A stretch of DNA of 64,000 bases from Lingula anatina (GCF_001039355.2 NW_019775003.1:390693-454692); one strand, 5' to 3'; positions 1 through 11,022 are shown, numbered from the stretch's first letter. The notes: generated from the letters alone by a model not told the origin. Numbers and translations: made by a program.

Positions 1-903
1 GCAAAGAAATGCCCATGGTTGCTATTGAACTTGAATAGAAATTCATATACTATGATATTGAAATTGACCTTTCACCTACTTTTTCACCATGAACTGAGCT
101 TTGCATATTTTCTTGCCTCGCATATCTTTAAAACTAGCAGAGATGTACCCATTTTTGCCCCTAGGTTTTCTCTTTTGTCAGCATATATGCACCATTGACA
201 ACACATTTCAAGGAAAACCAATAGGCCTTTTGTCTAGAGAATACAGGAGTTATCAAGGGTAGGAAAATGCAAGTCAATTCGAAAATCTGCTTGATTGTAC
301 CATTTTTAGTTATATTTTTTTGCATATTTGAGAACTCTTGTTGATTGCATCTTATAGAGCTTGTCAAGCACAAGACTGGTGATGGTGTCCCTTTTTGGAG
401 GGGGGGTCCATACGAATGCGCTTACTCCAGCTGGTGGTACAATATCCGGAGGCGGTATCGCCTCTCTGATCCTCTAGTTGTTTGTAGTTTATAGTTAGAT
501 TTTAAAAATGATACTGTTTCACAGGTATTAGTTATAACTTCAAAATGATGTACCAGTAAACAAAATCATTTATGTAACTGATAATTTGACATAGAATGGT
601 AAGTATCTATGACTTAGAGAAACTAGATGCTGTACATTTGCTGACTACATATCGATGCACTTAAAAATGAAAACCAAGAAATGGAAAGTAAGAAAGAGTA
701 ATTGAAAGACCATATTAAGAAATGATTTTAATAAAAGCTTCAGCCTTATCTCATGATTAACATCATACTGCAAATCACTGAAGAATCCCTTAGGATTAAT
801 AAGGCTTTAAGTCAGGCTTTTAGTAATAATTTAAAAGATTTGTGATTTAAAAATTGCAAATATAACAGAAACGGTATAAATACCACTGCCATTACTTACA
901 CAG
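1..903 (+). other. intronic sequence upstream of the first visible anoctamin exon
   Basis: No exon of the anoctamin gene is recognisable here. The family segment that should precede the first visible exon (the end of TM5, an FFKGR-like motif) is not encoded, so the upstream exons must lie outside the window. The stretch holds a degenerate repeat at about 161-345 and a G-rich run near 400. Otherwise I see nothing in it. Confidence 0.6.
161..345. repeat. dispersed, circularly permuted repeat, copy 1
   Basis: About 75 bases from 'cagcatatatgcacc' to 'caggagttatca' match 23585-23660. The following block with 'caagtcaattcgaaaatc' matches 23515-23550, which lies before that segment in the second copy. 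The swapped order of the two blocks suggests both copies derive from a tandem array with a monomer of roughly 140 bp. The repeat family is not recognised. Confidence 0.5.
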
Positions 904-961
904 CTTTGCAGGCAACCTCAATGGTGGAGACAATTATATTTTTGGATTCAGATTGGAAGAG
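904..961 (+). other. anoctamin alternative exon A
   Basis: A 58-nt exon preceded by 'ttacttacacag' and followed by GAG|gtacac. It encodes [19 protein letters not shown] after one base that completes the preceding codon. The length, entry phase and exit phase are the same as exon B at 1600-1657, and the C-terminal GFRxEE is shared. It corresponds to the TM5-TM6 linker of anoctamins. Its sequence is further from the family consensus (FVGRPGxY) than exon B. Confidence 0.75.
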
Positions 962-3900
962 GTACACAGTAATGTTTCCTGTGACCTTTGCTGGAACACT
1001 CTTATCTATGCCGTTGTATTACTTACAGTACTTGGCTTTGGAGTAGAGGATAGATATAATTGGAGATTGTGGTCCTGTCCCCATCTCCTGCTTTTTAATG
1101 CCTTTTTTCTCAATATTTTCTTAATAATTGTCATGGAAACTCTGAGCTCACTCCACTTTTGCCATGTGCCAACAAAAATTAGTTTTTGACCAGGGATGAA
1201 ATGCTTAAAATATTGACAAATTGAAACCACATCTTGATTGGAATGATGATTTTAACATAATTGCATAAATATATTACTGTATTCAAAGACAAAGGAGAGA
1301 AAACATTTTTTAGAGTGAGCACAGGAACACTATAAACATTTTTTATCTGCCCATTGACACATAACTTCCTTATAATTATTGTATATTTAGTATGAATTCA
1401 TGCTGTATCAATATATGCATGGGTTTCTGTCACCACATTTTCCCTATATTATCACATTTTTTCAGAGCCATTAGGATATTCCTCAGTTTCACTGACAACC
1501 AGTTACTAAATATGCAGCATACTTATTATATTCTCTACCACTGCTCTAGTTGCACCCTGAATTTCATTGCTTAATATCTGACAACATTCATTTCTGCAGG
1601 TTTGTTGGGAGGCCTGGTGATTATGATTACCATTTGCTGGGGTTCCGCCAGGAAGAGGTTATAGTCTTTAACACTTTAACACTAGATATGCTTTGCTTTT
1701 GTTATTTTTTATGTTTACCAGTTATAATTATAGTTCCAAATCACACTATGAATGTTAGACCTTTATATGTCAAAAATTTTAATTTCCCTGGAATTTTCCC
1801 CTTTTGTCAACGTTGTTAATAGGAGTACCTTGGTGACTAGGGGAATGTGGCAGAAATTAAAGAAATTGAATTTATTATATTTATTAAGGTCTAACATGCA
1901 TCATATGCCTTTATTTTAGTAGTAGTAGTATTTAATAGATGTAACAATAGCATAGCAGTAGCAGAATCAGGGTTGCCAATATTATATGTTCCCAATTTGT
2001 CTTCATTTATTGTTTATAATGTCAAAACAAAGGAATAACACAAAGATCAAATATTGAAAATGTATTTGTCAACCCTGCTCTTCTTGCACCAAACCTGGGG
2101 CCTGTTTCACGAAGCAGTGGTTAGTTAGAATAACTAACTACTGAACTATCTCGCTAACGAGAAAACTTTAGGGGTGTTTCAACAAGCAGTTGTTAACTCA
2201 TCGCTAAGTTCAGTCGTAAAGTTTGGTTGTTAGTTCTCTCGTTACTCACTGTAGTCTTGAAACAGTTTACCGGAAGTGGAACTCTTGCGTAAACATGTCG
2301 CGAAAGCTCTAACTCTCCAATTTCCGGCAGTTGGAAATGCATAAGAACGTCTGCTTTGAGGTCGTCGTAAAGGATCTCCACCACCTTTTTGCGGCTCTTT
2401 TTGTCACAGCTAGGCGCAACCTCTCGTAAATTGCATCGATCATCGGGTGTATATTCTAATAGATTCTGCCTATCATGAAAACGTCGTAGTTTACGTTGCC
2501 GTCTGGTGGTATGGATAGCAAGAAAGGTCGTCCCCATATTGGATACAAAGACAAACAACAGACAACGGTAACTAAGCAACCTTTCTATTTCATTCATTAA
2601 GCATGCGTACGATGAAACTCTAGAGTTAGCGACTGCTCTGACCAGTCACTAAATATCCATAGTAACAACGACACAATAAAGAGCGAGAGAACTAGCGATA
2701 GCTTCGTGAAATGGTACTCATAACTAGCAAGAGGCTAACTACCGATCTCTAACTAACTACTGCTTCGTAAAACGGGCCCCTGTAGTTGCAGTATTTAACC
2801 TTAGTTTGCTTGTCTCTGTACTGACACAGCAATGCACACCAGCCTAAATATCCGCCTCACTGAATTTGGCAAATGTTTGAGATCTATGCACTCGATAGTG
2901 TTACTAATCTATTATTTGATTAAAATTAAGTCTGTTATGGCAAATGATGTTCCAATATTGCAGTGGAAAAAGGTTGTATAAGTTTGATTCTTATTGGCTT
3001 TGTGTTGGCATATACAGGCTAAATTCCTTTGAGAAATACCTTTTATAATATTTTATAGATGGGTTATTTGAAAGACTTTTCTTCTCTCCAATCCAGTGAA
3101 TAACAAGAGAAAGAATGTCATACTTGATGCTAAAAAGGGGGGGGGGGAGTTGTGCATTTCGAAAAATGTTATGTTCTACCCAAACCTAGCCCCTTTTAAC
3201 TTGATTTGATTCTCAATTTTTACTCCTTTATTTTAGTGATATGAATCTTTGAACTAACATGCAATATAATATGTAATGGGACATTTGTTACGTTTGTCAT
3301 AATAAAGTTCTTTGCATTTTTCAATTTCATTCTTTAAAAAGAGCACCAAACTTTGGTGTGAACTTGAATGCCTTTAATTAATGTAAAATACTGTACTTAT
3401 TTCCATCAGATTTAATGATATTCTTGTTAAGCATAAGCAGTAACCACAATCCAGAAAACAAATGTAACATAGACATTATGTTTAATCATAAGCATGTTTA
3501 ACACATGAAAATATCTTTTGAAAATATCTTGAGACTGCCTGTGTTTCAGTGTGATCCTGCAGGCTGTTTGATTGAGCTGTGCATTCAGCTCATGATTATC
3601 ATGGTGGGCAAGCAAGCCTTCAACAACACCAAGGAAATTATTATACCGTAAGTTGAACGTCCCGCAGAGCACTTGCATCCTGTGTCTAAGGCTGCGTCAC
3701 ATGCAAAATTGATCCTCAGACTAACAGGTCTGTGGATCAAATATGGCTGACCCTCTTGAAAGTTTACTGCGGAATCCCCACAAGGAATCTATTCAGTGTT
3801 TATTTGGGGAATATGTGGGAAGCTTACAAGTAGGTCGGCTATATATTATATTATAGTGGATCTGTTAGTCTGCAGATCAACTTGTTCTGAATGCTTCCTA

Positions 3901-6556
3901 ACATAGTACCACCTAACACAATCATATTTAAGAAAATGTCACACCTAACACACTATCATTTTAAATATCTTTACAGAGAAATGTTTTTCAATAACAAAAA
4001 GTTAATGAAATGAGAAAGTTTTATACTCTTACACTATGTAAAATCAGTCATTGAAACAAATTAAAAATCTTTTTTCAAGTCTCAAGATATCTTGATATTT
4101 ATGTTGAGGTATTTGGAATTTTAGGAAGATCATGAACTTCTGCCGCGCCCGGAATTCTAAGAAGATAGAGGAGACAAATCTCTACACAAGATGGGAGCAG
4201 GACTTTGATCTTGGCACCATGCCACCTCTTGGACTCTTTGATGAATATTTGGAAATGGGTATGACTTTTTAAAACCAAAGACGACAAATAAAGTTTCAGT
4301 GATTCACTACACCCAGTGTCTATTGTCAGTTTCAGATAAGTATGAAACAATGGATATTACTGCATTGAAGATATACAAATCATTTCCATCTTCATAGAGT
4401 CAAATAACTTTGGTCAACGTATTATAATATCATAGTTGAATCATAACTTTTTTCTCTTATTATAGTCCTACAATACGGTTTTGTCACCTTGTTTGTGGCT
4501 GCGTTTCCACTGGCACCTCTGTTTGCTTTGATCAACAATGTTATTGAGATACGACTGGATGCTTACAAGTTTGTCACACAGTGGAGAAGACCTTTGGCAG
4601 ACAGGGCGCAAGATATAGGTAATGTTTTTTTTTTTTCTGAAAATGTAGACCTTTTAACTGTGCAAGTGATGGTATTGAACGTAATTTTGATTCAGAGGGG
4701 ACCTTTTCTCATCCAATATGGTGGGTCCGATTGTACCTCCAAAACCCACCCTACCTATGGGACCTGATTTGCTTGATTTAAAATGATATAAATATTACAT
4801 TTATTATTAAATTAATCTGCTTAATAGTTATTATGTTCATCATTCCAGGCATTTGGTGGGGAATCCTGAACACTTTAAGTATGCTCTCGGTGCTCACTAA
4901 TGTAAGTACATCTAACAGTGTTACAACAACCATGCCACCATCACTTATCATGTTAACACCTTTTTAAACCACACCCATAACACTTCTGCTGATACTCAAT
5001 TGTTTATTTTTAACTGAGTATGAAACAAACATTTTATGTGCTGCTTTGTATGTAAAATTACTTGTATTTTTTACTTATAAAAAGTCATCTGCTGTCCTTA
5101 TTATTTACAAGTACATTGAACTTAGGAAAGAATAAAAACTTTTAAGTGCAGTTTTGTATTTAAACCAATTTGAAATTCTGCATAACATTTTTTAACCTAT
5201 GAAATATCTCTTTTATATTTCAGGCCTTCATTATTGGTTTCACATCAGAGTTTGTTCCAAAGCAGCTATATCTGTTTACACAAAGTACCACTGGGGATCT
5301 GACTGGATACACAAACTTCTCCTTATCTTCATTTGATGTCAAAGATTTCCAGAATAAAAGTATCCCCAACGATCCTAAAATAGATGTTTTTGGAAATGTT
5401 ACTAGCTGCATGTAAGTAGTCTAGATTTTGTTATAATGTAATCACTCATATATTTCATGCACAGACACAATAGGATTCATGCTATCAAGATCTTTGACAG
5501 AGATTGACTGAAAAACACTGTTGTAACACAAAAACAGTCACTGTTTAGTTTCAAACTTATATATTATGTAACTGTTTAAATGTTCTCTCATTAATGTGTT
5601 TTTTGGAGAAGAACCCCCCCCCCCCAANAAAAAAAAAAACAATTCTCTAAGTAGAGTCCATTTTCAAAAATTTGCTTCATTAATGACAAGTAGACTCTTT
5701 TAATTTGAAAAATCAACAACAGTATTATATCTTGTATTTGTAACCAAATGTTCCCCTAAGGTCACATTACTCTGTCTGCATGATAGTTAATGTACTCAAC
5801 ATAGTATACATACTCTATTTTGTAATTTTTAAAGGTACCGAGATTTCCGTGAGGACCACGCACCTTACAACCCCACTCTCACATACTGGCATGTCTTAGC
5901 TGCCAGGCTAGCCTTTGTATTGGTCTTTGAGGTAAACAATTGTTTTACTGTTTTTCAAATATGTTGAGTCAGTGTTGTGAAAATTTATAGAATAACAATT
6001 TCAGAGTGCTTTAAATTTTTGGAACTTCGAGATTTAGGTGACAGAAGATCTATGTTAAAAAAATCCATGAACCAATTTTATGGTGCTTTTAAAGCCTTTA
6101 ATGCCATTTCCAATACCAAGTGCACCTCATCTCTTTATTCAGAATACTATATCAAAACATGTTTCCTGGATCTTTGTGGAAATTAAGTCATTTCAAACAT
6201 TTACTGTTACTAAGTGGACTACTATTGATTTTTTTGTGAACTGAAGTTGGCCAACTTTTAGTCTAAAATTTCAGACCAATTTAGGGTCTGTGACAGTTTT
6301 GTTAACCATGTTTTCACACAGTCTGAATAAACATCCAATTTAATCACAGCACAGGGGTTATACTGTAACTATATCAGCTTTGTTTCTTATCTTCCAGCAT
6401 GTTGTATTCTTACTTCGCTTCATTGTTGCCTTCATCATCCCTGATGTACCAGGTTTCATCAAGATCCAGATGCTGAGAGAGAATTACTTAGCCAAGGAAG
6501 CTCTTTACACGGCAGAACTAGAGAAATCTAAAAACGAAAGAGAGAAGCAAGATTAA
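904..6556 (+). CDS. anoctamin (TMEM16 family), ANO7-like; 3' part of gene
   Basis: Multi-pass membrane protein of the anoctamin family, whose members are Ca2+-activated chloride channels or phospholipid scramblases. Exons, all GT-AG and in phase: 904-961 or 1600-1657 (alternatives), 3550-3647, 4125-4258, 4466-4618, 4849-4901, 5224-5411, 5835-5931 and 6398-6556, ending in TAA. About 312 residues are visible out of roughly 900 usual for the family; the N-terminal two thirds lies before the window. Diagnostic segments are [31 protein letters not shown] (acidic residues of TM7), [11 protein letters not shown] (Glu and Asp of TM8, the known Ca2+ site) and [33 protein letters not shown] and ENYLAKEAL resemble vertebrate ANO7 more than ANO5/6. 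The soluble tail is short and ends [10 protein letters not shown]. The subfamily is less certain than the family. Confidence 0.93.
1600..1657 (+). other. anoctamin alternative exon B (consensus form)
   Basis: A 58-nt exon after 'tttctgcag', ending GAG|gttata. It encodes [19 protein letters not shown], very close to the conserved anoctamin linker (human ANO1 has the same FVGRPGDY). It joins in phase to the exon at 3550, which starts CDPAGC. Its donor (gttata) is weak, which suits regulated splicing. Confidence 0.85.
2171..2716. repeat. inner inverted-repeat pair nested in the 682-bp element
   Basis: The inner left end GGGGTGTTTCAACAAGCAG and the reverse complement of the inner right end, GTACCATTTCACGAAGC, resemble the outer ends. 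They are followed by similar GTTAACT/CTAGTTC tails. This points to one related element inserted into, or duplicated within, another. Confidence 0.45.
2193..2597 (-). pseudogene. transposase-like ORF fragment inside the TIR element
   Basis: A 134-residue ORF with a segment [12 protein letters not shown] that resembles the N-terminal RFHDRxNPLE region of PIF/Harbinger transposases. The DDE catalytic core is absent, so at best this is an internally deleted remnant carried by a non-autonomous element. The resemblance is from memory and short. Confidence 0.35.
3709..3880. mobile_element. 172-bp MITE-like inverted-repeat element
   Basis: The left end TTGATCCTCAGACTAACAG matches the reverse complement of the right end, TTGATCTGCAGACTAACAG, at nearly every position. 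It lies 61 bp after the donor of the anoctamin exon ending at 3647. Its interior (GATCAAATATGGC...CTTGAAAG) has a diverged relative at 61808-61910. No clear target-site duplication is visible. Confidence 0.6.
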
Positions 6557-7235
6557 TACCTCTGTATTCAGAATTTCAGTGTTAACAAGAAATGATTTTT
6601 GCACTATTTTAGATAAAGGATGAATAACTGAGGGTTGTTATACAGGAAAAGTAAAGAGTCTAGATATGTGTATATATATATATCTCATTGTCTTTGTGTA
6701 CAGTTATGTATCAGCTATTTTTTACAAAGGAAAAGACTTGATCTTTCTGTCATATGTTTACTACAGTTGTTAAAGGTTCACAATATGCTCAGGAGATATG
6801 CTTTGTTGACTGTATTCTTGATAAGCTGAGAAATTGATTTACATTTTTATAACAAAATTGTATCTGTTACTTTGCAGATACTGGTCTGTGAATTCTATAT
6901 TGTTGATAAATGTATGCCACTTTCACCAATTACGGTAAATCTATTAATTTTAAAGTTTTTAATGTTTTATGAAGAGCAGATTTAGATAATACCAGCATTA
7001 AATGCAAAGGCAATCAGTTTGAATATTTGAGCAAGCAACAATAAGGGATTTGGTTTTCAATTCCACATAAGATATTTGTCCGTATTGGACAAATTATGCC
7101 ATTGTTTGTTTCAAGAAAAAATAATTGGTTAATTGTTTTGAGAATGAATATATTGGTTCTGATAAAGTCGGTTACATTTTTGTGCAGATGATCTATGTTG
7201 TCTGCTTATTACAAGATTCTGTTCTGGCAGTTCTG

Positions 7236-7522
7236 AGGCCTGTTTCACAAAGAAAAACTCAGTTTTGAGGTTAAGCTTAGACTGCTAAACTGGACATTTG
7301 AAATTATAAGTGTATACATGTAGTTGTGATATTGAAGTGGCTATCATCACCACTCAAGAGTTAAAATCATCACTAAGACAATCACAATATGCTCTGTGGG
7401 CTTGGTAAAAAACCAACAAAACAAGGTAGGCAGAGTCTTTTTAGATCAGCTTAGCTATTTATTCACACATAAATCTTTGCTTTGACAAATTTTCAACTTC
7501 AGTCATTTTGTGAAACAGGCCT
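7236..7522. mobile_element. 287-bp MITE with CTG duplication
   Basis: The ends AGGCCTGTTTCACAAA and, reverse-complemented, AGGCCTGTTTCACAAAATG are perfect inverted repeats over 16 bp. CTG flanks both sides (7233-7235 and 7523-7525). The terminal sequence and flanking triplet match the 682-bp element at 2098, so both belong to one family. It lies in the presumed 3'UTR of the anoctamin gene. Confidence 0.7.
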
Positions 7523-8475
7523 CTGGTTTCATACTTAGATATATACAGTGTACATAATCAGTACTTGAAAATTTGTTTACATTTTCAATTTTGTAAGTTT
7601 ATTTTTTATCTGTTGATTCTGTATCAATTGTAGAGTGCATTTTATTGGATTTAAACAGATATCATGGTAGGATATCACAGACTCATTCAGTCTGAAAATG
7701 TTTGTACAGAAGGTGTGAAATACACTGATTTTTGCCGGAGCATGGTTCCTTCAGCTGTTCTGGAATATTTACAACAGTTAACCTATTTTCTTTGAAATTT
7801 TTCTCTAAAATATCTCCCTGATCACACATAAAGGTAGTCATTTTCATTATTTCAAATTATTGCAGCACCATACAGTTTAGATTAAAGAAGGAGATAGCTA
7901 TATATTTTTTCTATCAAATTGTACTATCTGGTGATCAGTATCAAGCTTGGATTCACAAATTATGTCAAATGTATCTATGTCTTTGTTATTCTAGTCGTGA
8001 AATAAGCACTGTTAAAATTTAAAACACTGACAGAATGTGTGTAAACAGTTGTCTTTAGAATAAGTGAATCCAGAGCAAAAATTCTAAACGCTTGACTAGA
8101 ATTGTTTTCATTTTGCGAAATTTGCAATTGTCTGCACCGCAGGCCGTGTTCACAGTCATGACAGAGCTTTGCTCATCTCCCTTTCAATATACTAGGACGT
8201 GTACCGGGTATGTGGGTAGATTTAATTCACCTCTCAGTAGGTGATTGTTGTTTTCTATAATGGGTTTAGCTTCTTTTATACGTGTTTCTTGTGTTGCATG
8301 CACTTAACGCCGAAACCGTATTCTCAGAGTAACAGTACAAATATAATTATTTTCCTTCTCCTTGGGTCATTTTCCAAGTGTAATATTTGACCATTAGCTC
8401 ATGTAAAGAAAACGGCTACTACTACTACCAGATTTTTGAAAACGTATTTTTATTACGTTAATAGGATTCTTTATA

Positions 8476-8481
8476 AATAAA
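8476..8481 (+). terminator. candidate polyadenylation signal, anoctamin
   Basis: AATAAA about 1.9 kb after the anoctamin stop, before the tail-to-tail neighbour on the other strand. No cleavage site can be proven from sequence alone. Confidence 0.4.
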
Positions 8482-8741
8482 AGAGCATTTGTAGAACGGT
8501 AACCTGTTTCTGTTGTTAGGTACTTACATTTACTTCCCGCCAAAGATTCATTTGCTTCACTAGTGACAATTTAGCAACTGTCAAGCAATTAACTTTTCGT
8601 TCAATTTTTATTTCAAATTGATCCGAAACGTGTCTGATATCATAATGTGTAATAATTATTTACTGAACATTTTCATACGAATGATTTCAACATGGTATAA
8701 ATAAATCATAAAGCCAAATGATCAGATGGATGGACGGATAA

Positions 8742-8747
8742 TTTATT
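8742..8747 (-). terminator. candidate polyadenylation signal for the minus-strand orphan gene
   Basis: TTTATT on the plus strand reads AATAAA on the minus strand, about 500 bp downstream of the stop at 9247. The interval 8485-9246 holds no other recognisable feature. Confidence 0.35.
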
Positions 8748-9246
8748 CCAGCTTGAATACTGGCAGATACTGGTAGTACAAAATACAAGTTGTAAACACA
8801 CTAAAAGTACGATTATATAAATAAAAATATCACATCGTCGCTGAAGAATATTTGCAAGCATTTACGCTGTAAAGGCTGTAAAGCATTCATTTCTGCTAAA
8901 TTTATGAAATAATTACAAAATACACTTGTCTATATACATAAGTGAAATATGTCCCTTTATCCATGAGAACACGAACAAATTAAAATGCCTTGAATAATAT
9001 TTATATATATACTTTGATAGCCAAAAAATAACTGAAAGAAGCACAGCACACCAATATGATACATCTTTAAAATAACCTTATTTTTTTGGTGATTGTACGT
9101 CGCATGTTGGAAACCGTAAACCAAAGTCAGAAATTTCTGAATTTTAAAGATACATGAAACAAGATACATGATTTCAAGTCTATTGAGCCTAAGTGACATC
9201 CGTGATTTGTCTCTTGTAAGGTAATCCAAGTGTACATTAAGTTCCT

Positions 9247-10407
9247 TCAGGGTAACGGAATGTCGTCAAAATAACTTAGATCCACATCCTCTGCTGCAGT
9301 ATCATATTCCGCATATGAGGAAGTGCTGTTTGACAAGAAAGTCCCTTCTGGTGACAATAATTGTTTATTTTCGGTGCCAAACTGACAACATTGATATCTG
9401 TAGATATTGTAAATCGTCGTCGATGAGGAGGGCCTGTAGAATCCTGACGTGCCACCAGAACAAAACGTGGAGTCACGACTTTGGAATATGTCACTTGATG
9501 TGTCAAGTCCAGAATCGCATAAGGTGCTTCGCTGACGCTCTCGCCATGACGGCGGCACGTCCACGTGAACCACTTCACTCCTACTCAGCTGTCCAGTGTA
9601 TGTTGTTGTCAATCTGATGGATCTAGGACTCAACGAACATTTGGATGGCACAGGGATGCATGTTTCTTTGGTTTTCTGGATCGATCCTGGTCTGGATTTT
9701 CGTCCCAACGACTGTGTCCACAAACCACTTCCAGCTTCACTGGACGTCGTCTCAGGTACTTTGTCTGTCAAATCGCACTCCTTAACAAGCAGCACTGGAG
9801 GGGGTCTGGTCTGCTCTCTCTGTGAAGGATGCGTGGTGCTGTTAGCACTCGTCACCCGACCAGTACTAAAATTACTTTTGTCCAACAAACCACTTTCAGA
9901 GTGACATTTTAAGGTGTCTTGCTGACGCTCTTGGCATGACGGCAGCACGTCCTTGTGAATTACTTCACTCCCACTCGGCTGGTCAAAGAACAATCTTCGG
10001 CTGGTTCTTTCAGCTAATTTTTCTGATTTGTTGGTATTAGGATCCAGCGAACATTTGGTGGACCGAGGGATGGATGTTTCTTTAATTTTATGGATCGATC
10101 CTGGTGTGAATGTTCGCCCCAAAGACAAAGCGCTAAAACGACTTTCGCTCGGTATCCACAAACCACTTGTAGATTGACTGGACGTCTCAGGTACATTGTC
10201 TGTAAAATCGTACTCCTCAACAACCAGCGCTGCAGGGGGTCTGGTCGTTTCTCTATGTGAAGGACGAGTGGTGATGTCTGTCACTCGGTTAGAACTGCAA
10301 ACGACGCCCATTAAATATATGATGAGTAACTTGTCGCACCGACGACGACAAGTAAAAAACCAAAATTCTTTATTAACTCTTGTAAGAGTTTCCCAAACTT
10401 TTATCAT
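9247..10407 (-). CDS. orphan Ser/Thr-rich protein with internal two-fold repeat (386 aa)
   Basis: Uninterrupted ORF, probably a single coding exon. I do not recognise the family. Two diverged repeats of about 120 residues follow each other (about 45-175 and 190-310). Shared landmarks, in order, are THPSxRExTRPP / TRPSHRETTRPP, a DLTDKVPET / DFTDNVPET motif, SGLW, LGRxxxPGSI, KETxIP, KCSL, SEVxHxDVxPSxxERQ and a DSGLD-like end. The composition suggests disorder. The C-terminus is acidic (AAEDVDLSYFDDIPLP), resembling short acidic activation or docking peptides. The first Met (at 10407) has A at -3. A later start at 10311 would give MGVVCSS. A potential splice acceptor (tttgcag) just after that Met means a 5' exon may exist. 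In-frame conservation of the repeats argues that the ORF is real. Confidence 0.6.
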   Translation of the reverse strand: MIKVWETLTRVNKEFWFFTCRRRCDKLLIIYLMGVVCSSNRVTDITTRPSHRETTRPPAALVVEEYDFTDNVPETSSQSTSGLWIPSESRFSALSLGRTFTPGSIHKIKETSIPRSTKCSLDPNTNKSEKLAERTSRRLFFDQPSGSEVIHKDVLPSCQERQQDTLKCHSESGLLDKSNFSTGRVTSANSTTHPSQREQTRPPPVLLVKECDLTDKVPETTSSEAGSGLWTQSLGRKSRPGSIQKTKETCIPVPSKCSLSPRSIRLTTTYTGQLSRSEVVHVDVPPSWRERQRSTLCDSGLDTSSDIFQSRDSTFCSGGTSGFYRPSSSTTIYNIYRYQCCQFGTENKQLLSPEGTFLSNSTSSYAEYDTAAEDVDLSYFDDIPLP

Positions 10408-10966
10408 ATTGGGAATTTTCGAAAAGTAGCAAACAAATGTGGGAATTTCCAGTTAAGTCAAATGGTTGAACTTATTGAACTGAGTTTTGAAAAAATATAA
10501 TAGAAGGCGTGAAAGACGATCACGTGCTCTTAAATCAATACATTGCCGTTACCTGCGTAAACAGTTTTATTTACCTAGTCGTCAGGCTTAGGGCATGCAT
10601 TCAGTCAATATTAACAAGTTAGTTGACGCACATTTAAGTATCGAAAAACCACTCGATTACTTCATTTGCCAAAGTTAGCAAACACTGCTGCTATTTAAAA
10701 AGAATTATATAAATTTAGGAGTTTGAAAATGCACCGAAGCCATATTTTCTATGACTACTTTTAAATCCCAATTTAGAGTCTTTCGTTGTTTTAAAAAGTA
10801 TGATATCTGATAAAATCCTTACTTGTCATTGCTATTACCTTCTGCAATGTTCAGGGAGAAATGGCATTACGGTGGAAAATGTGGTATGAAACATCAAATT
10901 CAAGTCGACCAATGATTCTCACCTTTTTCAAAGAAACATTGATTTTGCAGGAAAGTCGTAACTTTT

Positions 10967-10968
10967 TA

Positions 10969-11022
<54 letters not shown>
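10967..11022. repeat. (ATT)n microsatellite
   Basis: About 18 uninterrupted ATT units, intergenic. Confidence 0.95.

Larger units (their letters stand above)
2098..2779. mobile_element. 682-bp TIR element (PIF/Harbinger-like, non-autonomous)
   Basis: The left end GGGCCTGTTTCACGAAGCAG and the reverse complement of the right end, GGGCCCGTTTTACGAAGCAG, form a terminal inverted repeat that continues through TTAGTTAG (about 31 bp). CTG at 2095-2097 and 2780-2782 can be read as a 3-bp target-site duplication. The element lies in the anoctamin intron between 1657 and 3550. It contains a second, inner pair of similar inverted ends and a 134-codon ORF on the minus strand. The superfamily call rests on the 3-bp duplication, the GGGCC-type ends and the ORF, and is tentative. 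Confidence 0.75.
6557..8484 (+). other. anoctamin 3' untranslated region
   Basis: AT-rich sequence after the anoctamin stop codon with no further exon signal. It contains the 287-bp TIR element at 7236-7522 and ends near the AATAAA at 8476. Its extent is inferred from that signal; earlier polyadenylation is possible. Confidence 0.5.

Noticed and set aside
5600-5640. Poly-C/poly-A run with an N at 5628
   Set aside because: A homopolymer sequencing uncertainty inside an anoctamin intron, not a junction like the one at 15938.
9315-9904. Plus-strand ORFs of about 86-102 codons
   Set aside because: They are antisense shadows of the longer, internally repeated minus-strand ORF at 9247-10407 and show no family resemblance.
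10296-10311. Alternative start MGVVCSS with an N-myristoylation-like motif
   Set aside because: The upstream Met has the better context, and a potential splice acceptor lies just after this Met. The motif is too short to choose the start.
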